The notes under the pieces were generated by a model that did no database searches, had not been told where the DNA came from, and saw only the letters and a list, made by a program, of their open reading frames with translations. DNA of 64,000 nucleotides from a virus, in IMG/VR virus record IMGVR_UViG_3300028146_000008, positions 30,369 through 94,368 of that record. One strand, written 5' to 3'. Below, one piece after another: positions 45,164 through 54,314 of the stretch (positions are counted from its first letter, which is position 1; each line of letters starts with the position of its first letter). The translations under genes and the position numbers were made by a program.

Positions 45164-47030
45164 ATTTCCTTTCCAATAAACCAAAAGTGCATCGGGCACC
45201 GTCAAAATAAAGCTTTGTTGCTCTGGGTTCTGATTCTCGGGATTTGTCCAGCTTGACCGTTGTGACTGGATCAAAAATCGGAACGTTCGCGTCTTCGCCT
45301 GTGCTTTTACGATCCCGGTGCAGCAGAAAAACTTGGCTGGCATCGGAACCGAACGCTTCGGAGCCCTTCAAATCCTGAGTCACCATCTGCCGTCCCCGGT
45401 GCTGCGGCAATGCTTTGCGCGGCTGGCCAACCACGATAGCGATCACGTTGTAATCGAGCGCCATGTCCTTAATCATTCGCATAGCGTCCGCTTGGGCTTT
45501 GTTTTCGTCGCGCTCGTTACGGGTCAGAAAGTGCAAGTGGTCGATCACCACGATGTCCGCACCTAACCGGCGTTTCGCCCAGATCAGAAGTTCAACAACT
45601 TCTTTCCAGTTCGCGCCCGGTTTGTAGCCAACGTAAAATCGGGAATCCCCCATCAGCGCAGCGGCTGCGTCGAAATCTTCCTTTGCAATGTCGTCTTTGG
45701 GTTTGTTCAGTAAGTAAGCTGCCGCTCGGCGTGCGTACTGTGGCGGGAGAACTTCACCGGAGTAGTTCGCGGGGATCCGGCCAAACTTTACGGCGTTGTA
45801 GAGCAGTACATTCATCAACCAAGAGGTCTTCCCTGCCCCGGTCTCGGTCGCGGATATAGCAACCACATCCCCTGGTACGATAGAAGTCCAGCCGTCCACT
45901 TGTGGCCAAGGGAACCGTAACCGGTCGGCCCGCTCCATCGGCTTAGTGGAGTCCGCCTGCCGGAATGACTCCCGAATATCGAACATAAACGGCATGGGTT
46001 GCTCCAACCCACGCGCCATTGCGGTCTCGACCGTCGCTTTAAATACCCCTAGATCGCTATTAGCGCCCCGTAGGAAGGTTTCATTGGCATCCTTCATGCC
46101 GAGAGGCCAATCGACCTTAAAAGTCCTCTCCCGTAGCTCGTTCCAGAGTTTTGTCATTGCTGTCTGACCTGGAACGTCCGAGTCCCCTGCTAGGAAGATC
46201 CGGTTCGCAGCCAGCAGTTTGTCTTTTTCGTCGGCAGTCGGGTTGTAGCTGGCGCTCGGGTAAGCCACGGCGGTAAACCCGGCCTGGGTCAGAACCATCG
46301 CGTCCGGTTCGCCTTCGACCACGAACACGTCCGAGAAAGGGTCCACGCTCCGAAGATTGAACAAAGAGGGTTTCATTCCCTTTTTGTACAGAAACCCTTC
46401 TTCACCGGTTTCGGGGTGTTTCTTGCCTTGAATCGAGCGATACTTCAGTGCCGTGATTTGGTCGCCGTCGATGGTGGGAAAAACAATCCAACCTTGGTCA
46501 ACCCAGATGTGGTGCGGATTTACCGCTTTAGCTGACTGGACAAACCCAAGCCTAAACTTTTTTGCAGTTTCGAGACTGATTCCTCGTCCAGCGAGCCATT
46601 GTAGTGCAGCGGGTGTGTTTTCAAGGGCTTTTTCAGCGGGCAGGAGTTGTTCAACCGGAATAGTAACCGCTTCTTCCTTTTTAGCGATGCTCTTAAAAGT
46701 CTTTTCAACCTTTTCACTGCCTTCTCTCCACCCTAGAAATTGCTGGCACTTCTCCACGGCTTGCGGCCAACTCAAGTTGTTCGCTTTCTGAATGACTTGG
46801 ATTAAATTTCCCGAAAACTGGCAGCCGAAACAGTGCGCCATCAGAACCCCATCGTCTTCCTGACGGATCGTGAAACTCGGCGTTTTCTCGGAGTGGAGCG
46901 GACAATTTCCCTTGAACTCCGCGCCTTGTTGTTCCAGGCTCGGGACGAACTCTTGGACCAAGGAGACTAGGCCGCGCTCGCGCTTTAAGGATTCGATTTG
47001 TTTACTGGGGATCACAGTTCGTTTTTCCAA
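45144..47030 (-). CDS. Primase-helicase (T7 gp4-like)
   Basis: 628 residues in one chain. CHC2-type zinc finger (FKGNCPLHSEKTPSFTI, LMAHCFGCQFSGNLIQ), Toprim domain (VFVVEGEPDAMVLTQAG, IFLAGDSDVPG), then a DnaB-like helicase with Walker A ATETGAGKTSW, Walker B ADIVVIDHLHFLTR and IVVGQPRKALPQHRGRQ. Makes primers and unwinds the fork for the phage polymerase. Confidence 0.92.
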   Translation of the reverse strand: MEKRTVIPSKQIESLKRERGLVSLVQEFVPSLEQQGAEFKGNCPLHSEKTPSFTIRQEDDGVLMAHCFGCQFSGNLIQVIQKANNLSWPQAVEKCQQFLGWREGSEKVEKTFKSIAKKEEAVTIPVEQLLPAEKALENTPAALQWLAGRGISLETAKKFRLGFVQSAKAVNPHHIWVDQGWIVFPTIDGDQITALKYRSIQGKKHPETGEEGFLYKKGMKPSLFNLRSVDPFSDVFVVEGEPDAMVLTQAGFTAVAYPSASYNPTADEKDKLLAANRIFLAGDSDVPGQTAMTKLWNELRERTFKVDWPLGMKDANETFLRGANSDLGVFKATVETAMARGLEQPMPFMFDIRESFRQADSTKPMERADRLRFPWPQVDGWTSIVPGDVVAISATETGAGKTSWLMNVLLYNAVKFGRIPANYSGEVLPPQYARRAAAYLLNKPKDDIAKEDFDAAAALMGDSRFYVGYKPGANWKEVVELLIWAKRRLGADIVVIDHLHFLTRNERDENKAQADAMRMIKDMALDYNVIAIVVGQPRKALPQHRGRQMVTQDLKGSEAFGSDASQVFLLHRDRKSTGEDANVPIFDPVTTVKLDKSRESEPRATKLYFDGARCTFGLLERKYDEYSD

Positions 47031-47227
47031 GCACCCTCAAAAATGCAGCCAATCAGCAAAGGAGCGCACACAAACAACAGCCCAGCCCCGGCAACGGGAT
47101 ACCAGGGAACCATCCCCAGTAACCCTAAAACTCTTACAAGCCGAAACCGAGAATCCCCGGTCAGTTTTAACGGGAGCGCCACAATATTCTCAAAACTCCA
47201 CTCTAGCCACTCTTCACAGTAGATCAT
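47012..47227 (-). CDS. Small membrane protein (71 aa)
   Basis: Two hydrophobic stretches (VRVLGLLGMVPWYPVAGAG and LLFVCAPLLIGCIF). Overlaps the primase gene start. Role unknown. Confidence 0.5.
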   Translation of the reverse strand: MIYCEEWLEWSFENIVALPLKLTGDSRFRLVRVLGLLGMVPWYPVAGAGLLFVCAPLLIGCIFEGAWKNEL

Positions 47228-47844
47228 ATTTCGTACCTATGTGCTTCCTCGAATTCTTTCTCTTTAGCGATACGAGTCAGTTCTTTTTGAACGTTTTCAG
47301 TTGCGACGGCATTATTTTCGGCCATAACACTCTCTACAACTTGATCGGGTATCCTTGACGCCGCCGCTTTCGTTCTTACACCGATCACAACTTCCGCGCC
47401 GCCATCGGAGTAGAAATTCCGGGTTGCGTATTTCAATTCACGTTCTTCCAACCCACCCACATACTCCGCAAAAGCGTCGAACAGATCGTCTCCAGAAAAA
47501 CTCTGTAGGTTCTTGATAACGTCTGCTCGGATAGGCACGCGGCCCGTCAGAGTAAACGCCTGCGAAGAGAGTCGAACGATTTGTGGATTGTCCTGTTCTT
47601 CGGCAACCCCTCCTGGAACGGTGTTTGTCCGGAACCGGCTATCTACAACTTTTAAATATTCGGAAATTGGGTAAGCAAACCCTCGTTCTTTGACTGAAAC
47701 CGCCCAATCTAAAAAGTCTGCTCTGACCGCCTCCGTCCCATACGCGGCTTCCACGAGCTTCAGTCGATCCTTGTACTGCGGATGCACCCCTCTCGTATTC
47801 TTTAATTCCTTGGCTGCGATACGTTCCAAATCTTTAATCAGCAT
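47224..47844 (-). CDS. Unknown replication-module protein (206 aa)
   Basis: ATG at 47844 preferred over starts in the upstream tandem repeat. Helical (YKDRLKLVEAAYGTEAVRAD, FAEYVGGLEERELKYATRNF), acidic end. Between the initiator-like gene and primase-helicase; could be a helicase loader. Not recognised. Confidence 0.55.
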   Translation of the reverse strand: MLIKDLERIAAKELKNTRGVHPQYKDRLKLVEAAYGTEAVRADFLDWAVSVKERGFAYPISEYLKVVDSRFRTNTVPGGVAEEQDNPQIVRLSSQAFTLTGRVPIRADVIKNLQSFSGDDLFDAFAEYVGGLEERELKYATRNFYSDGGAEVVIGVRTKAAASRIPDQVVESVMAENNAVATENVQKELTRIAKEKEFEEAHRYEI

Positions 47845-47862
47845 TGCGCTCGCGCTCCTAAC

Positions 47863-47912
47863 CAACACCAAACCTATCCAATACCAAACCAATACCAAAC
47901 CAATACCAAACC
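47863..47912. repeat. 11-bp tandem repeat upstream of replication gene
   Basis: Three exact AATACCAAACC units (47880-47912) and a diverged one at 47863-47874. Iteron-like or slippage repeat. A nearby inverted repeat ATCCCGGA/TCCGGGAT lies at 47934-47953. Confidence 0.6.
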
Positions 47913-47931
47913 AGTGGGGACTCGTCCCGGA

Positions 47932-48336
47932 CTATCCCGGATCAGTCCGGGATAAATCCTGTCTTTCTCCCATGAACAATTCTGAAGGCGGGTTCGGGGG
48001 CAGATTCTTGTACCGTGCTAAGTGCTTGGTAGAAGGCAACCTACCTTCTTTTTCGATTCCGATAAAATATCCCCAAGTCTTTCCTTCAGCCTCCCAGACT
48101 TGAACTAAACCCGCCTGAACCATAAGGTCTAGCAGTTCCTTAACCCGTCGCTTGGGCATCGCAGGGCACAAAAACGAGTAGACCTTCGTGAAAATGCGGT
48201 CTGGATCGGCCTCGAAGACCCCGTTTGCCTCAGCCAGTGGCAGCCAGTTGGCATAGTGCATCCGATACGTTTCGGGTAACTTCTTAACTTTATCGGACAG
48301 CCACAACGCATCCCCATCCACCACCCTTTTAGGCAT
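47932..48336 (-). CDS. Winged-helix replication protein candidate (134 aa)
   Basis: Begins VVDGDALWLSDKVKKLPETY and holds MPKRRVKELLDLMVQAGLVQ, a winged-helix pattern seen in phage replication initiators of the DnaD or replisome-organiser type. Good position just upstream of the helicase genes. Confidence 0.6.
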   Translation of the reverse strand: MPKRVVDGDALWLSDKVKKLPETYRMHYANWLPLAEANGVFEADPDRIFTKVYSFLCPAMPKRRVKELLDLMVQAGLVQVWEAEGKTWGYFIGIEKEGRLPSTKHLARYKNLPPNPPSELFMGERQDLSRTDPG

Positions 48337-48883
48337 AGGCGTCTGCCTCTTTTTCAGCTTCTTCTTCCGCCCAGTTAATGAGGATTAGCTGACTTTTGAA
48401 GGAGAACCAACCACTCCATGCTATATCTATAAGATCCTCCAGAACTGCAATCTTCCCGATCTCTCTTTCATAAGAAATGGGATCGAATTCTGTCTTTAAC
48501 TCTTCAAGGGTGCGCTTGGCTGAGTTAATCCGAGAGGCGATCAGGTTGTTAAAGTTACATTGCACCATGTTGATATAGTGTTCTTGCGCCGCTTGACGGG
48601 CGTCACTACTCAACTTAAAGCATTCTGGGCATTCCGCGCCGTGGCTGTGATCGGGGCACTCGACTACCTCCAACACCCCCTTGCCTAGATTACAGTCCTT
48701 GCAGGAAGTTATAAGGTTTTCTTCTTCGTCTTTCCCGCCTTTAGATCGGGCCTGAACATGATCTAAATGAAGACGAACCTCCGGGGCTTTCCGGCCACAG
48801 TATTGGCAGGTGTAATTATCCCTTTTGAAAACCAAAAATCTTAATCTAGGCCCGATAGCCACTTTTAATTTTCCCTGAACCAA
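48329..48883 (-). CDS. HNH endonuclease (184 aa)
   Basis: HNH core YTCQYCGRKAPEVRLHLDHV, QARSKGGKDEEENLITSC, KDCNLGKG: a complete Cys-supported site. The C-terminal half is helical. Lies among replication genes; may be a mobile or repair nuclease. Confidence 0.8.
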   Translation of the reverse strand: MVQGKLKVAIGPRLRFLVFKRDNYTCQYCGRKAPEVRLHLDHVQARSKGGKDEEENLITSCKDCNLGKGVLEVVECPDHSHGAECPECFKLSSDARQAAQEHYINMVQCNFNNLIASRINSAKRTLEELKTEFDPISYEREIGKIAVLEDLIDIAWSGWFSFKSQLILINWAEEEAEKEADAYA

Positions 48884-48977
48884 AACACCGAGCGCACTTC
48901 AATAATACCCACACAGAAGGGAAGTCAATCCATCCAGAACCGTTGCAAAGGGTGCATTTATGTTCACACTGTTTCAT
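48846..48977 (-). CDS. DnaJ-type zinc finger peptide (43 aa)
   Basis: ATG at 48977. Two CxxCxGxG motifs: CTLCNGSGW and CARCFGSGK, the repeat found in DnaJ. Overlaps the HNH start. Could bind protein or RNA. Confidence 0.65.
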   Translation of the reverse strand: MKQCEHKCTLCNGSGWIDFPSVWVLLKCARCFGSGKIKSGYRA

Positions 48978-49009
48978 TTTGGTTATTATACCATGTTTAG
49001 TGGATTTTT

Positions 49010-50305
49010 TCAATCCTCCTGATTGTCCCACTCATCGTCTGTTCTAAAAATCAACTTATCTCGTAGATCATTATTGTTCAAACACAGGCCGCGCATCTGG
49101 CAGTTCAGACATTTTTTGTCCATTCCTCGGATCGAGCCGACTTGGGGCCAGAAATTCTCTTCGTTGGAGTCAAGAATCGCGGCCACGTCTCTTTTTACCA
49201 GTTGCGCGGCTTCGGCTTGTTCGGCCAGTCCGATGTGGGCGTGGACGAACTGGATCCGCTGTTTAGTTAGTGAACTCTTCGGAACCAGTGTTGCGTTTTC
49301 CCGGATGAACAGGTTCCGGGCGTCTTTTTCTGCGTTGGTTTGGCCGGTCCCGCAGCTTTTTTCCATCTGTTCGATGATCGAATCATTTTCGACAATCCAA
49401 ACTTCTTCCGGAACCGCTTCTTTAGGTTTGGACTTCGGCTTGAACGGATCGGCAGGTTCGGCTTCCTTCTCCGCTTGGAACTTGATTACTACAGCCTCGG
49501 ACCCCGCCCAGAATTTGCCCGCATCTTCCAGGAGTGAAATTCGGGACCCTTTTTCCAGAGTGCGCCCGACTTTCTGGAACCATTTGAAAAACCAGTCCGG
49601 AATCGCGGTCGCCCATGCGTAAGTGCGTAGCTGCTGGTCCAGAGCTAAAATTCCAGGTGTAGTGTCCAAACCTACGCTCGCGGTCTTGATGTCAACCCCT
49701 GCTAGACCGCTCACAGCGGCTGCATACGGGGCGATCAGGTCAATGTAGGCTACAAACTCCACACCGGCCCATTCGGTGCCTGGAAACAGCTCCTTGCTGT
49801 ATTTAAGCTGGAACGCTCGATTCTTTCTAACCAGTTCCTGGAATCGAGGGCTAGATAGATCAATCGGCCATGTTTTGTGGCGGACATGGTAAAGCCGAAG
49901 CATTTCTTCCCCGCTCGCCCGCAGCGCACTCCAGCTTCCTTCGGTTTGGGTGTACTTCACCCCAAATCCTGGCCGGAAACTTCTCAACCCCGCATTTTTG
50001 AGATAGGCGAGCGTTTCATTAGAGAACTGGGGCGCAATCGCAAGTTCCTTAGCGTGGTCCCAACGGTCCCGAAAATACTGAACTGTTTGCCCAAGGTCTT
50101 TTTCGTTCTCGTGGTAGAAACGGATGGCCGCTTCGAGATCCATTCCGAACAGTCGCGCCGCGCTGGTTTCTTTTTCGTTCCAGCCGTTGATTTTCTGCAA
50201 CTTATATTTCTGCGGACAGAACCGGTAGACTTCACCCGCTGAAAACGAATGCGACCAGACCTCAGAACCCTTAGAATTTATGTACAAATACTTTTTACTC
50301 ATCAA
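49010..50305 (-). CDS. PD-(D/E)XK nuclease (Cas4/RecB-like)
   Basis: 431 residues. Motifs: EFVAYIDLIAPY with acidic catalytic position, GLAGVDIKTAS (Asp-x-Lys), and QQLRTYAWAT. A C-terminal Cys cluster KKCLNCQMRGLCL plus earlier Cys could hold an Fe-S cluster as in Cas4/AddB. Probably processes DNA ends in recombination. Confidence 0.8.
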   Translation of the reverse strand: MMSKKYLYINSKGSEVWSHSFSAGEVYRFCPQKYKLQKINGWNEKETSAARLFGMDLEAAIRFYHENEKDLGQTVQYFRDRWDHAKELAIAPQFSNETLAYLKNAGLRSFRPGFGVKYTQTEGSWSALRASGEEMLRLYHVRHKTWPIDLSSPRFQELVRKNRAFQLKYSKELFPGTEWAGVEFVAYIDLIAPYAAAVSGLAGVDIKTASVGLDTTPGILALDQQLRTYAWATAIPDWFFKWFQKVGRTLEKGSRISLLEDAGKFWAGSEAVVIKFQAEKEAEPADPFKPKSKPKEAVPEEVWIVENDSIIEQMEKSCGTGQTNAEKDARNLFIRENATLVPKSSLTKQRIQFVHAHIGLAEQAEAAQLVKRDVAAILDSNEENFWPQVGSIRGMDKKCLNCQMRGLCLNNNDLRDKLIFRTDDEWDNQED

Positions 50306-50970
50306 CTCGGCCTCGATAGTGAAATAGACTGTTTTTGATCTGGTTCAATGTCATCGTAAAGAATAGGGATTCGTTCCTTGAATTCTTTGAGCATCGGGAT
50401 AGAAATTTTCTTCATGTCGGGGTGAGTTTCCTTTGTGGTCCTCATCAGAAAAAACCAACGCCATGCTCTTAAATTCCCACTCATCGCGATTGTGGCTGCA
50501 GTGCAAGTAGGCAGAACCGACCGCGCGGCTTGCGGGGGTTGGCCGTTTTTCAAAAGGTCCAGATAAGTCTGTTCACTTGTGAACATGGTGTGCTCCCAGT
50601 CGTACCTTGGGTGGCCAATCTTCACGGATTCCATGTTCCAGGTTGGTTCCACGAATTCGATTTCCCGTTTCCCGTAGTTCACGAACCGAGTCGATTCCTG
50701 GGTGAACGAAAAATGCCGGTGGCGCACGATTTCATGGGTGATGCCCCGATCCGTGCGGATAATTACGCTGGCGGATGCGTGCTCTGTGACGCTCCAATCG
50801 CCCTTAGTTAGCACGACCGCGTGGATGAACCGTTTCCAAGAATCTTCCGTCTGGGCATCTTCGGAGCGGTGCGAGATCCGGGCAAAATGCTCGATCTTTT
50901 TCAAGAGCGCGATTCCACCCTCATTATCACCAGGGTCTAGGAACTCGAAACTAGGGCTGATTATTTTCAC
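50302..50970 (-). CDS. thyX: Flavin-dependent thymidylate synthase ThyX
   Basis: 222 residues; GTG start overlaps the previous stop. Has the ThyX signature EIVRHRHFSFTQESTRFVNY (RHRxxSxxxxSxR) and the FAD-site EHASASVIIRTDRG. Makes dTMP from dUMP using flavin. A palindrome copy encodes part of FTSEQTY. Placed with nucleotide enzymes and the nuclease. Confidence 0.95.
   Translation of the reverse strand: MKIISPSFEFLDPGDNEGGIALLKKIEHFARISHRSEDAQTEDSWKRFIHAVVLTKGDWSVTEHASASVIIRTDRGITHEIVRHRHFSFTQESTRFVNYGKREIEFVEPTWNMESVKIGHPRYDWEHTMFTSEQTYLDLLKNGQPPQAARSVLPTCTAATIAMSGNLRAWRWFFLMRTTKETHPDMKKISIPMLKEFKERIPILYDDIEPDQKQSISLSRPS
50571..50584. repeat. Dispersed palindrome copy (in thyX)
   Basis: GTTCACTTGTGAAC, seven-base perfect arms. 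Confidence 0.7.
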
Positions 50971-51512
50971 GCGGGCAAGTCCCCCATGCACCTAAGACAA
51001 TACCTAATATTTTCTCCACTTATAAGTTTGTAGCAGACGCGTTTTGTTTCCGTGCAGGCGCACACTTTTTTCGCGCGAATCACGTTCCGTTCATTTTTCA
51101 ATTCCGCGAAAAGTTCTTCTTTTTTGAAAAAGATATCCGTCGCGAACTGGTACATCACGTCCACCCGCTCGGGTTCTTTATCGAACAAAATGTATCCAGG
51201 TTTACCGAGACCGCGCACGTAGCCTAATTCGAGGTGTCCACTCTTCCCTGCGGGCATGAGCATGATGGCCGCGTCACAGCGTTTGATGTGGTGTAGATCG
51301 AACTCAAAAATATGGCGGGCAGCGTGGCTCTGAAGGGTTTGTTTGTAATCCCGTCCCCGAGCCTTGGAATAATCCCGTAAGAAATCGTCCGCGTCTGGTC
51401 CGGGAGATTGCCAGTCCGCGAAGGCTTCAAAACCTTGCAGCTCAAGTTCGTTCGCAAACTGAACTACTTCAGGGTTGCGGAGAGAACCGATTATGTAGAT
51501 AGATTTAATCAT
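50967..51512 (-). CDS. Nucleoside 2-deoxyribosyltransferase-like protein
   Basis: 181 residues; TAATG overlap at the start. Begins SIYIIGSLRNPEVVQFANEL and has KRCDAAIMLMPAGKSGHLEL, GYVRGLGKPGYILF, the pattern of the nucleoside deoxyribosyltransferase fold with the catalytic Glu region. A C-terminal Cys cluster (CACTETKRVCY, CLRC) is an extra. Could hydrolyse or modify nucleotides. Confidence 0.75.
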   Translation of the reverse strand: MIKSIYIIGSLRNPEVVQFANELELQGFEAFADWQSPGPDADDFLRDYSKARGRDYKQTLQSHAARHIFEFDLHHIKRCDAAIMLMPAGKSGHLELGYVRGLGKPGYILFDKEPERVDVMYQFATDIFFKKEELFAELKNERNVIRAKKVCACTETKRVCYKLISGENIRYCLRCMGDLPA

Positions 51513-51955
51513 TAGTCGCAATTGTCCTGTGTTAAAATAAAACCCCTCTTTCCGATAACCCAATTCGTAAGCGGAGCGATCTCGAAATCTCGCAATTTCC
51601 TTTTCCCAGGTTGGATAATAACTGGAATTAAGGCCTCTTCCCCCTCACCCATGCGAAGATAGTCCAACGCGATGTAATATGTTTCATACTCTTGCGTTGG
51701 CCACACTTTCTGTAGTTTCTCGTAAGTTTCGAGGGACAGCCCTTTTTGGCAACACCCGTCCGGGCATGTAGATGGCAGATCCATCCATGTAGTGTTCCCG
51801 AAATCTGATAGCGGTATTGCCACACCCTCGATCTCGGGGTGGTTGCACGCCATTCCTTGAGTTTGGCCGGTATGAAAAACGCCGCACTTATGCTCAATAA
51901 TCAAAATTGGTCCGATACGCTCTGAGTACCACTCCACTAGCGGATACGATTTCAC
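51512..51955 (-). CDS. DUF6210-like protein
   Basis: 147 residues; GVFHTGQTQGMACNHPEIEG and VAIPL fit a small family of unknown role. Ends KRGFILTQDNCD. Overlaps the helicase gene by four bases. Confidence 0.5.
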   Translation of the reverse strand: MKSYPLVEWYSERIGPILIIEHKCGVFHTGQTQGMACNHPEIEGVAIPLSDFGNTTWMDLPSTCPDGCCQKGLSLETYEKLQKVWPTQEYETYYIALDYLRMGEGEEALIPVIIQPGKRKLRDFEIAPLTNWVIGKRGFILTQDNCD

Positions 51956-53646
51956 TGGAACATCACCATCTGTCGTTGTAGTTTTTCCACTTGCTCCGAT
52001 CCTTTCGTTAGTTGTGCTTTAATTTCTGGTGTTAGGTGTGGTTCCACGAATTGACTTGGGGACCCTGCGAAAGAAATCCGAAGACGGGTTTTTGGCCTAG
52101 TAATGGCTACGTACCAAATTCTGGACTCCTCGGCTAAGTCCCCTTTTTTGTGTGGCAGTAATCCGTTCTCTACTCCGATTACGAATACGTTAGACCATTC
52201 AAGGCCCTTCGCAGAGTGAATTGTGCACAGCGTTAGTGCATTTTTATTCTTACGTGAGGCGTGGGCAGCTTTGCGGGCATGGTTTAGGAATTCACCGAGT
52301 GAACTGAATTTTTTGGCTATTCCGATCACCGTTTTGATGTTGGTCAGTGCAAAATTCTCGTCATCTGAAAAATCATCGTTGCTGTAGAGTTCGTCCAGTT
52401 TGGCGTGCCGCACAATCATGTCGAGAGCCTTTTCTGGTGGCTGCGAGCGGATCGCGCGGCGATATGGTTCTACTAATTTCTGGGGGTACTTCTCGGGCGT
52501 CTGATTTCCCATGCAGAACGCCGCGAGACTTGTGAGCGAGTTTATTTCCGGTTTTGTCCAGAGCCCGGATTTCCCGAGCAACTGAAAACGAATGTTGTGG
52601 GAGAGAGCTAGGGATTCGTAAATCCCAATCTGATCGTTAGTGCGGGCTAAAATTGCAGAATTCCCCGCGTCCGTTGCGGCCACTGATAAAGTTGCTTCGG
52701 CTTCTTCGGCGCTGTTTGGATACATCCGGAACTCGATCTCGGGACCGACCGGATTGCTGGTGCGAATGTTTTTAGTTAGTTCGTTTTGAATCGGCGCGTT
52801 TAGGCGTGAGAACTCCACCACGTTTTTCTGGCTGCGAAAGTTTTCCGGTAAAATCAGGGTCGTAGCTCCTGGAAAATGCTTCGCGAAGTCCAAAAGAATG
52901 TGCGGATGCGACCCTCTAAATGCGTAAATGCATTGTGAAAAATCCCCGACAACGAAGAGATTTTTATGACGTTCGGTGATTAGTTGGAGCAACCGAACCT
53001 GTAACTCGTCTGTATCTTGAAACTCATCAACCATGCAGAATTTTATCTGCCAACGGTCTCGGACTTCCGCGCTCTTTTCCAAAATGTCCACAGATCGCGC
53101 AATAAAATCATCGAAATCGAGCATCCCGCCGTCATGCAGCAGTGACTCGTATTTTTCAAAAACGGCGGCATATAGCGGATCGTTCAAAGGGTCATCTTGC
53201 GCTTGTGCGGGAGAAATTCTTAGTCGCTTCCACTGCGAAATCGCTGCTTTCACTTCGTCAAATTGTTTTCGGCGGACGCCATTCTCTTTCATGGCTTGGA
53301 GAAGTAGTTTGTATAGAACTGGTCCGTCTGGAAAAGGTTCCGAAGATAGGCCGTAAGGCAGAAACCGAGCTTCTTTTTTAATCAAGTTGAGGCAGAAAGA
53401 GTGGAACGTTCGGAACCCGCCTCTGATGCTCTTATCGGGATCGAGTTTGAGACGGCGCACTAGGTTTTCAGCCGCTTCCCGAGTGAAACTCAGAACGAGT
53501 AGTTCGTCTTGCGGGCACCCCTCGTCCAGAATCTGACGGGTTCGTTGTTCCAACACGGTCGTTTTCCCGCTGCCCGCCGTAGCTTGTAGGCACCAGTAGC
53601 CCGTTCGCGTTGTTATGGCTTCAAGTTGTTCTTTGTTGAGATTCAA
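51952..53646 (-). CDS. UvrD/Rep-type SF1 helicase
   Basis: 564 residues. Walker A QATAGSGKTTVLEQR, motif Ia/III region FVVGDFSQCIYAFRGSH, Walker B-like FCMVDEFQDTDEL, motif IV-VI LPENFRSQKNVVEFSR, CTIHSAKGLEWSNVFVI, WYVAITRPKTRL. Unwinds DNA in repair or recombination. Slightly shorter than bacterial UvrD. Confidence 0.92.
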   Translation of the reverse strand: MNLNKEQLEAITTRTGYWCLQATAGSGKTTVLEQRTRQILDEGCPQDELLVLSFTREAAENLVRRLKLDPDKSIRGGFRTFHSFCLNLIKKEARFLPYGLSSEPFPDGPVLYKLLLQAMKENGVRRKQFDEVKAAISQWKRLRISPAQAQDDPLNDPLYAAVFEKYESLLHDGGMLDFDDFIARSVDILEKSAEVRDRWQIKFCMVDEFQDTDELQVRLLQLITERHKNLFVVGDFSQCIYAFRGSHPHILLDFAKHFPGATTLILPENFRSQKNVVEFSRLNAPIQNELTKNIRTSNPVGPEIEFRMYPNSAEEAEATLSVAATDAGNSAILARTNDQIGIYESLALSHNIRFQLLGKSGLWTKPEINSLTSLAAFCMGNQTPEKYPQKLVEPYRRAIRSQPPEKALDMIVRHAKLDELYSNDDFSDDENFALTNIKTVIGIAKKFSSLGEFLNHARKAAHASRKNKNALTLCTIHSAKGLEWSNVFVIGVENGLLPHKKGDLAEESRIWYVAITRPKTRLRISFAGSPSQFVEPHLTPEIKAQLTKGSEQVEKLQRQMVMFQ

Positions 53647-53789
53647 TCTATCTCTCGGGCGTGCATAACGTCGGCTTTGAAATCCATTGAGTTTTGCGAA
53701 GCTATATCGAGCGCTTTTTCAATTGCTTCATCTTCGGTTTCAGCTTCTACACTGATATAGTCTTCTGCTTCGACGTGTACGAGAAAATC
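53643..53789 (-). CDS. Small acidic protein (48 aa)
   Basis: ATG at 53789 with GGAGGAG upstream. Helix/strand unit (VHVEAEDYISVEAETEDEAI, then EKALDIAS). Like a small phage family. Function unknown. Confidence 0.55.
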   Translation of the reverse strand, partial: DFLVHVEAEDYISVEAETEDEAIEKALDIASQNSMDFKADVMHAREID

Positions 53790-53791
53790 TT

Positions 53792-53962
53792 TCATACTCG
53801 TTTCTCCTCCACTAATTTCGCCTTCCCGCCCCAAAGCTTCGGGTTCCCTGTCCAGCCACGGTTTATTCTTTCCTGGTAGGACAGGGTTTCTCGAAGGTGT
53901 TCACGTTCTATTTTTAACTTTGGTTTCTTTTTTACTGGAAACAGACTAAAAAGGCGGATCAT
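53792..53962 (-). CDS. Small basic protein (56 aa)
   Basis: ATG at 53962 overlaps the SSB tail. Basic (VKKKPKLKIEREHLRETLSY). May bind nucleic acid. Not recognised. Confidence 0.5.
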   Translation of the reverse strand: MIRLFSLFPVKKKPKLKIEREHLRETLSYQERINRGWTGNPKLWGGKAKLVEEKRV

Positions 53963-54314
53963 CGTCACTTGGTGTTTCATCGAATTCACTTTGTGAAGTG
54001 CTTCTCTCAACCTTACTGAGAAGGTCCACCTTATCGGCCACGACTTCCAGAACCGAGCGGGTGTTTCCATCGCGGTCTTCCCAGCTACGTTGTTGCAGCC
54101 GCCCGGTAACGGCTACCTGTGACCCCTTAGCGGTGTATTTCTGGACGATCTCGGCGGTTTTTTCCCACGCTTGGACCGGGATCCAAGAAGTTGTTTTACG
54201 GTCCCCGTAGCCAAAATCCACGGCGATGGTGAAGTTAGCTACGGTTTTGCCCGAGGTCGTGTTGCGAACTTCGGGGTCCTTACCAAGACGGCCAATTAAA
54301 CTGACAGAATTCAC
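53946..54314 (-). CDS. ssb: Single-stranded DNA-binding protein
   Basis: 122 residues; GTG overlaps the previous stop. OB-fold SSB: SVSLIGRLGKDPEVRNTTSG, ANFTIAVDFGYGD, VTGRLQQRSWEDRDGNTRS. Acidic tip DDDPPF, the usual partner-binding end. A palindrome copy lies in the linker (STSQSEF). Confidence 0.92.
   Translation of the reverse strand: MNSVSLIGRLGKDPEVRNTTSGKTVANFTIAVDFGYGDRKTTSWIPVQAWEKTAEIVQKYTAKGSQVAVTGRLQQRSWEDRDGNTRSVLEVVADKVDLLSKVERSTSQSEFDETPSDDDPPF
53985..53997. repeat. Dispersed palindrome copy (in ssb linker)
   Basis: TTCACTTTGTGAA then GTGCT. Confidence 0.7.
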
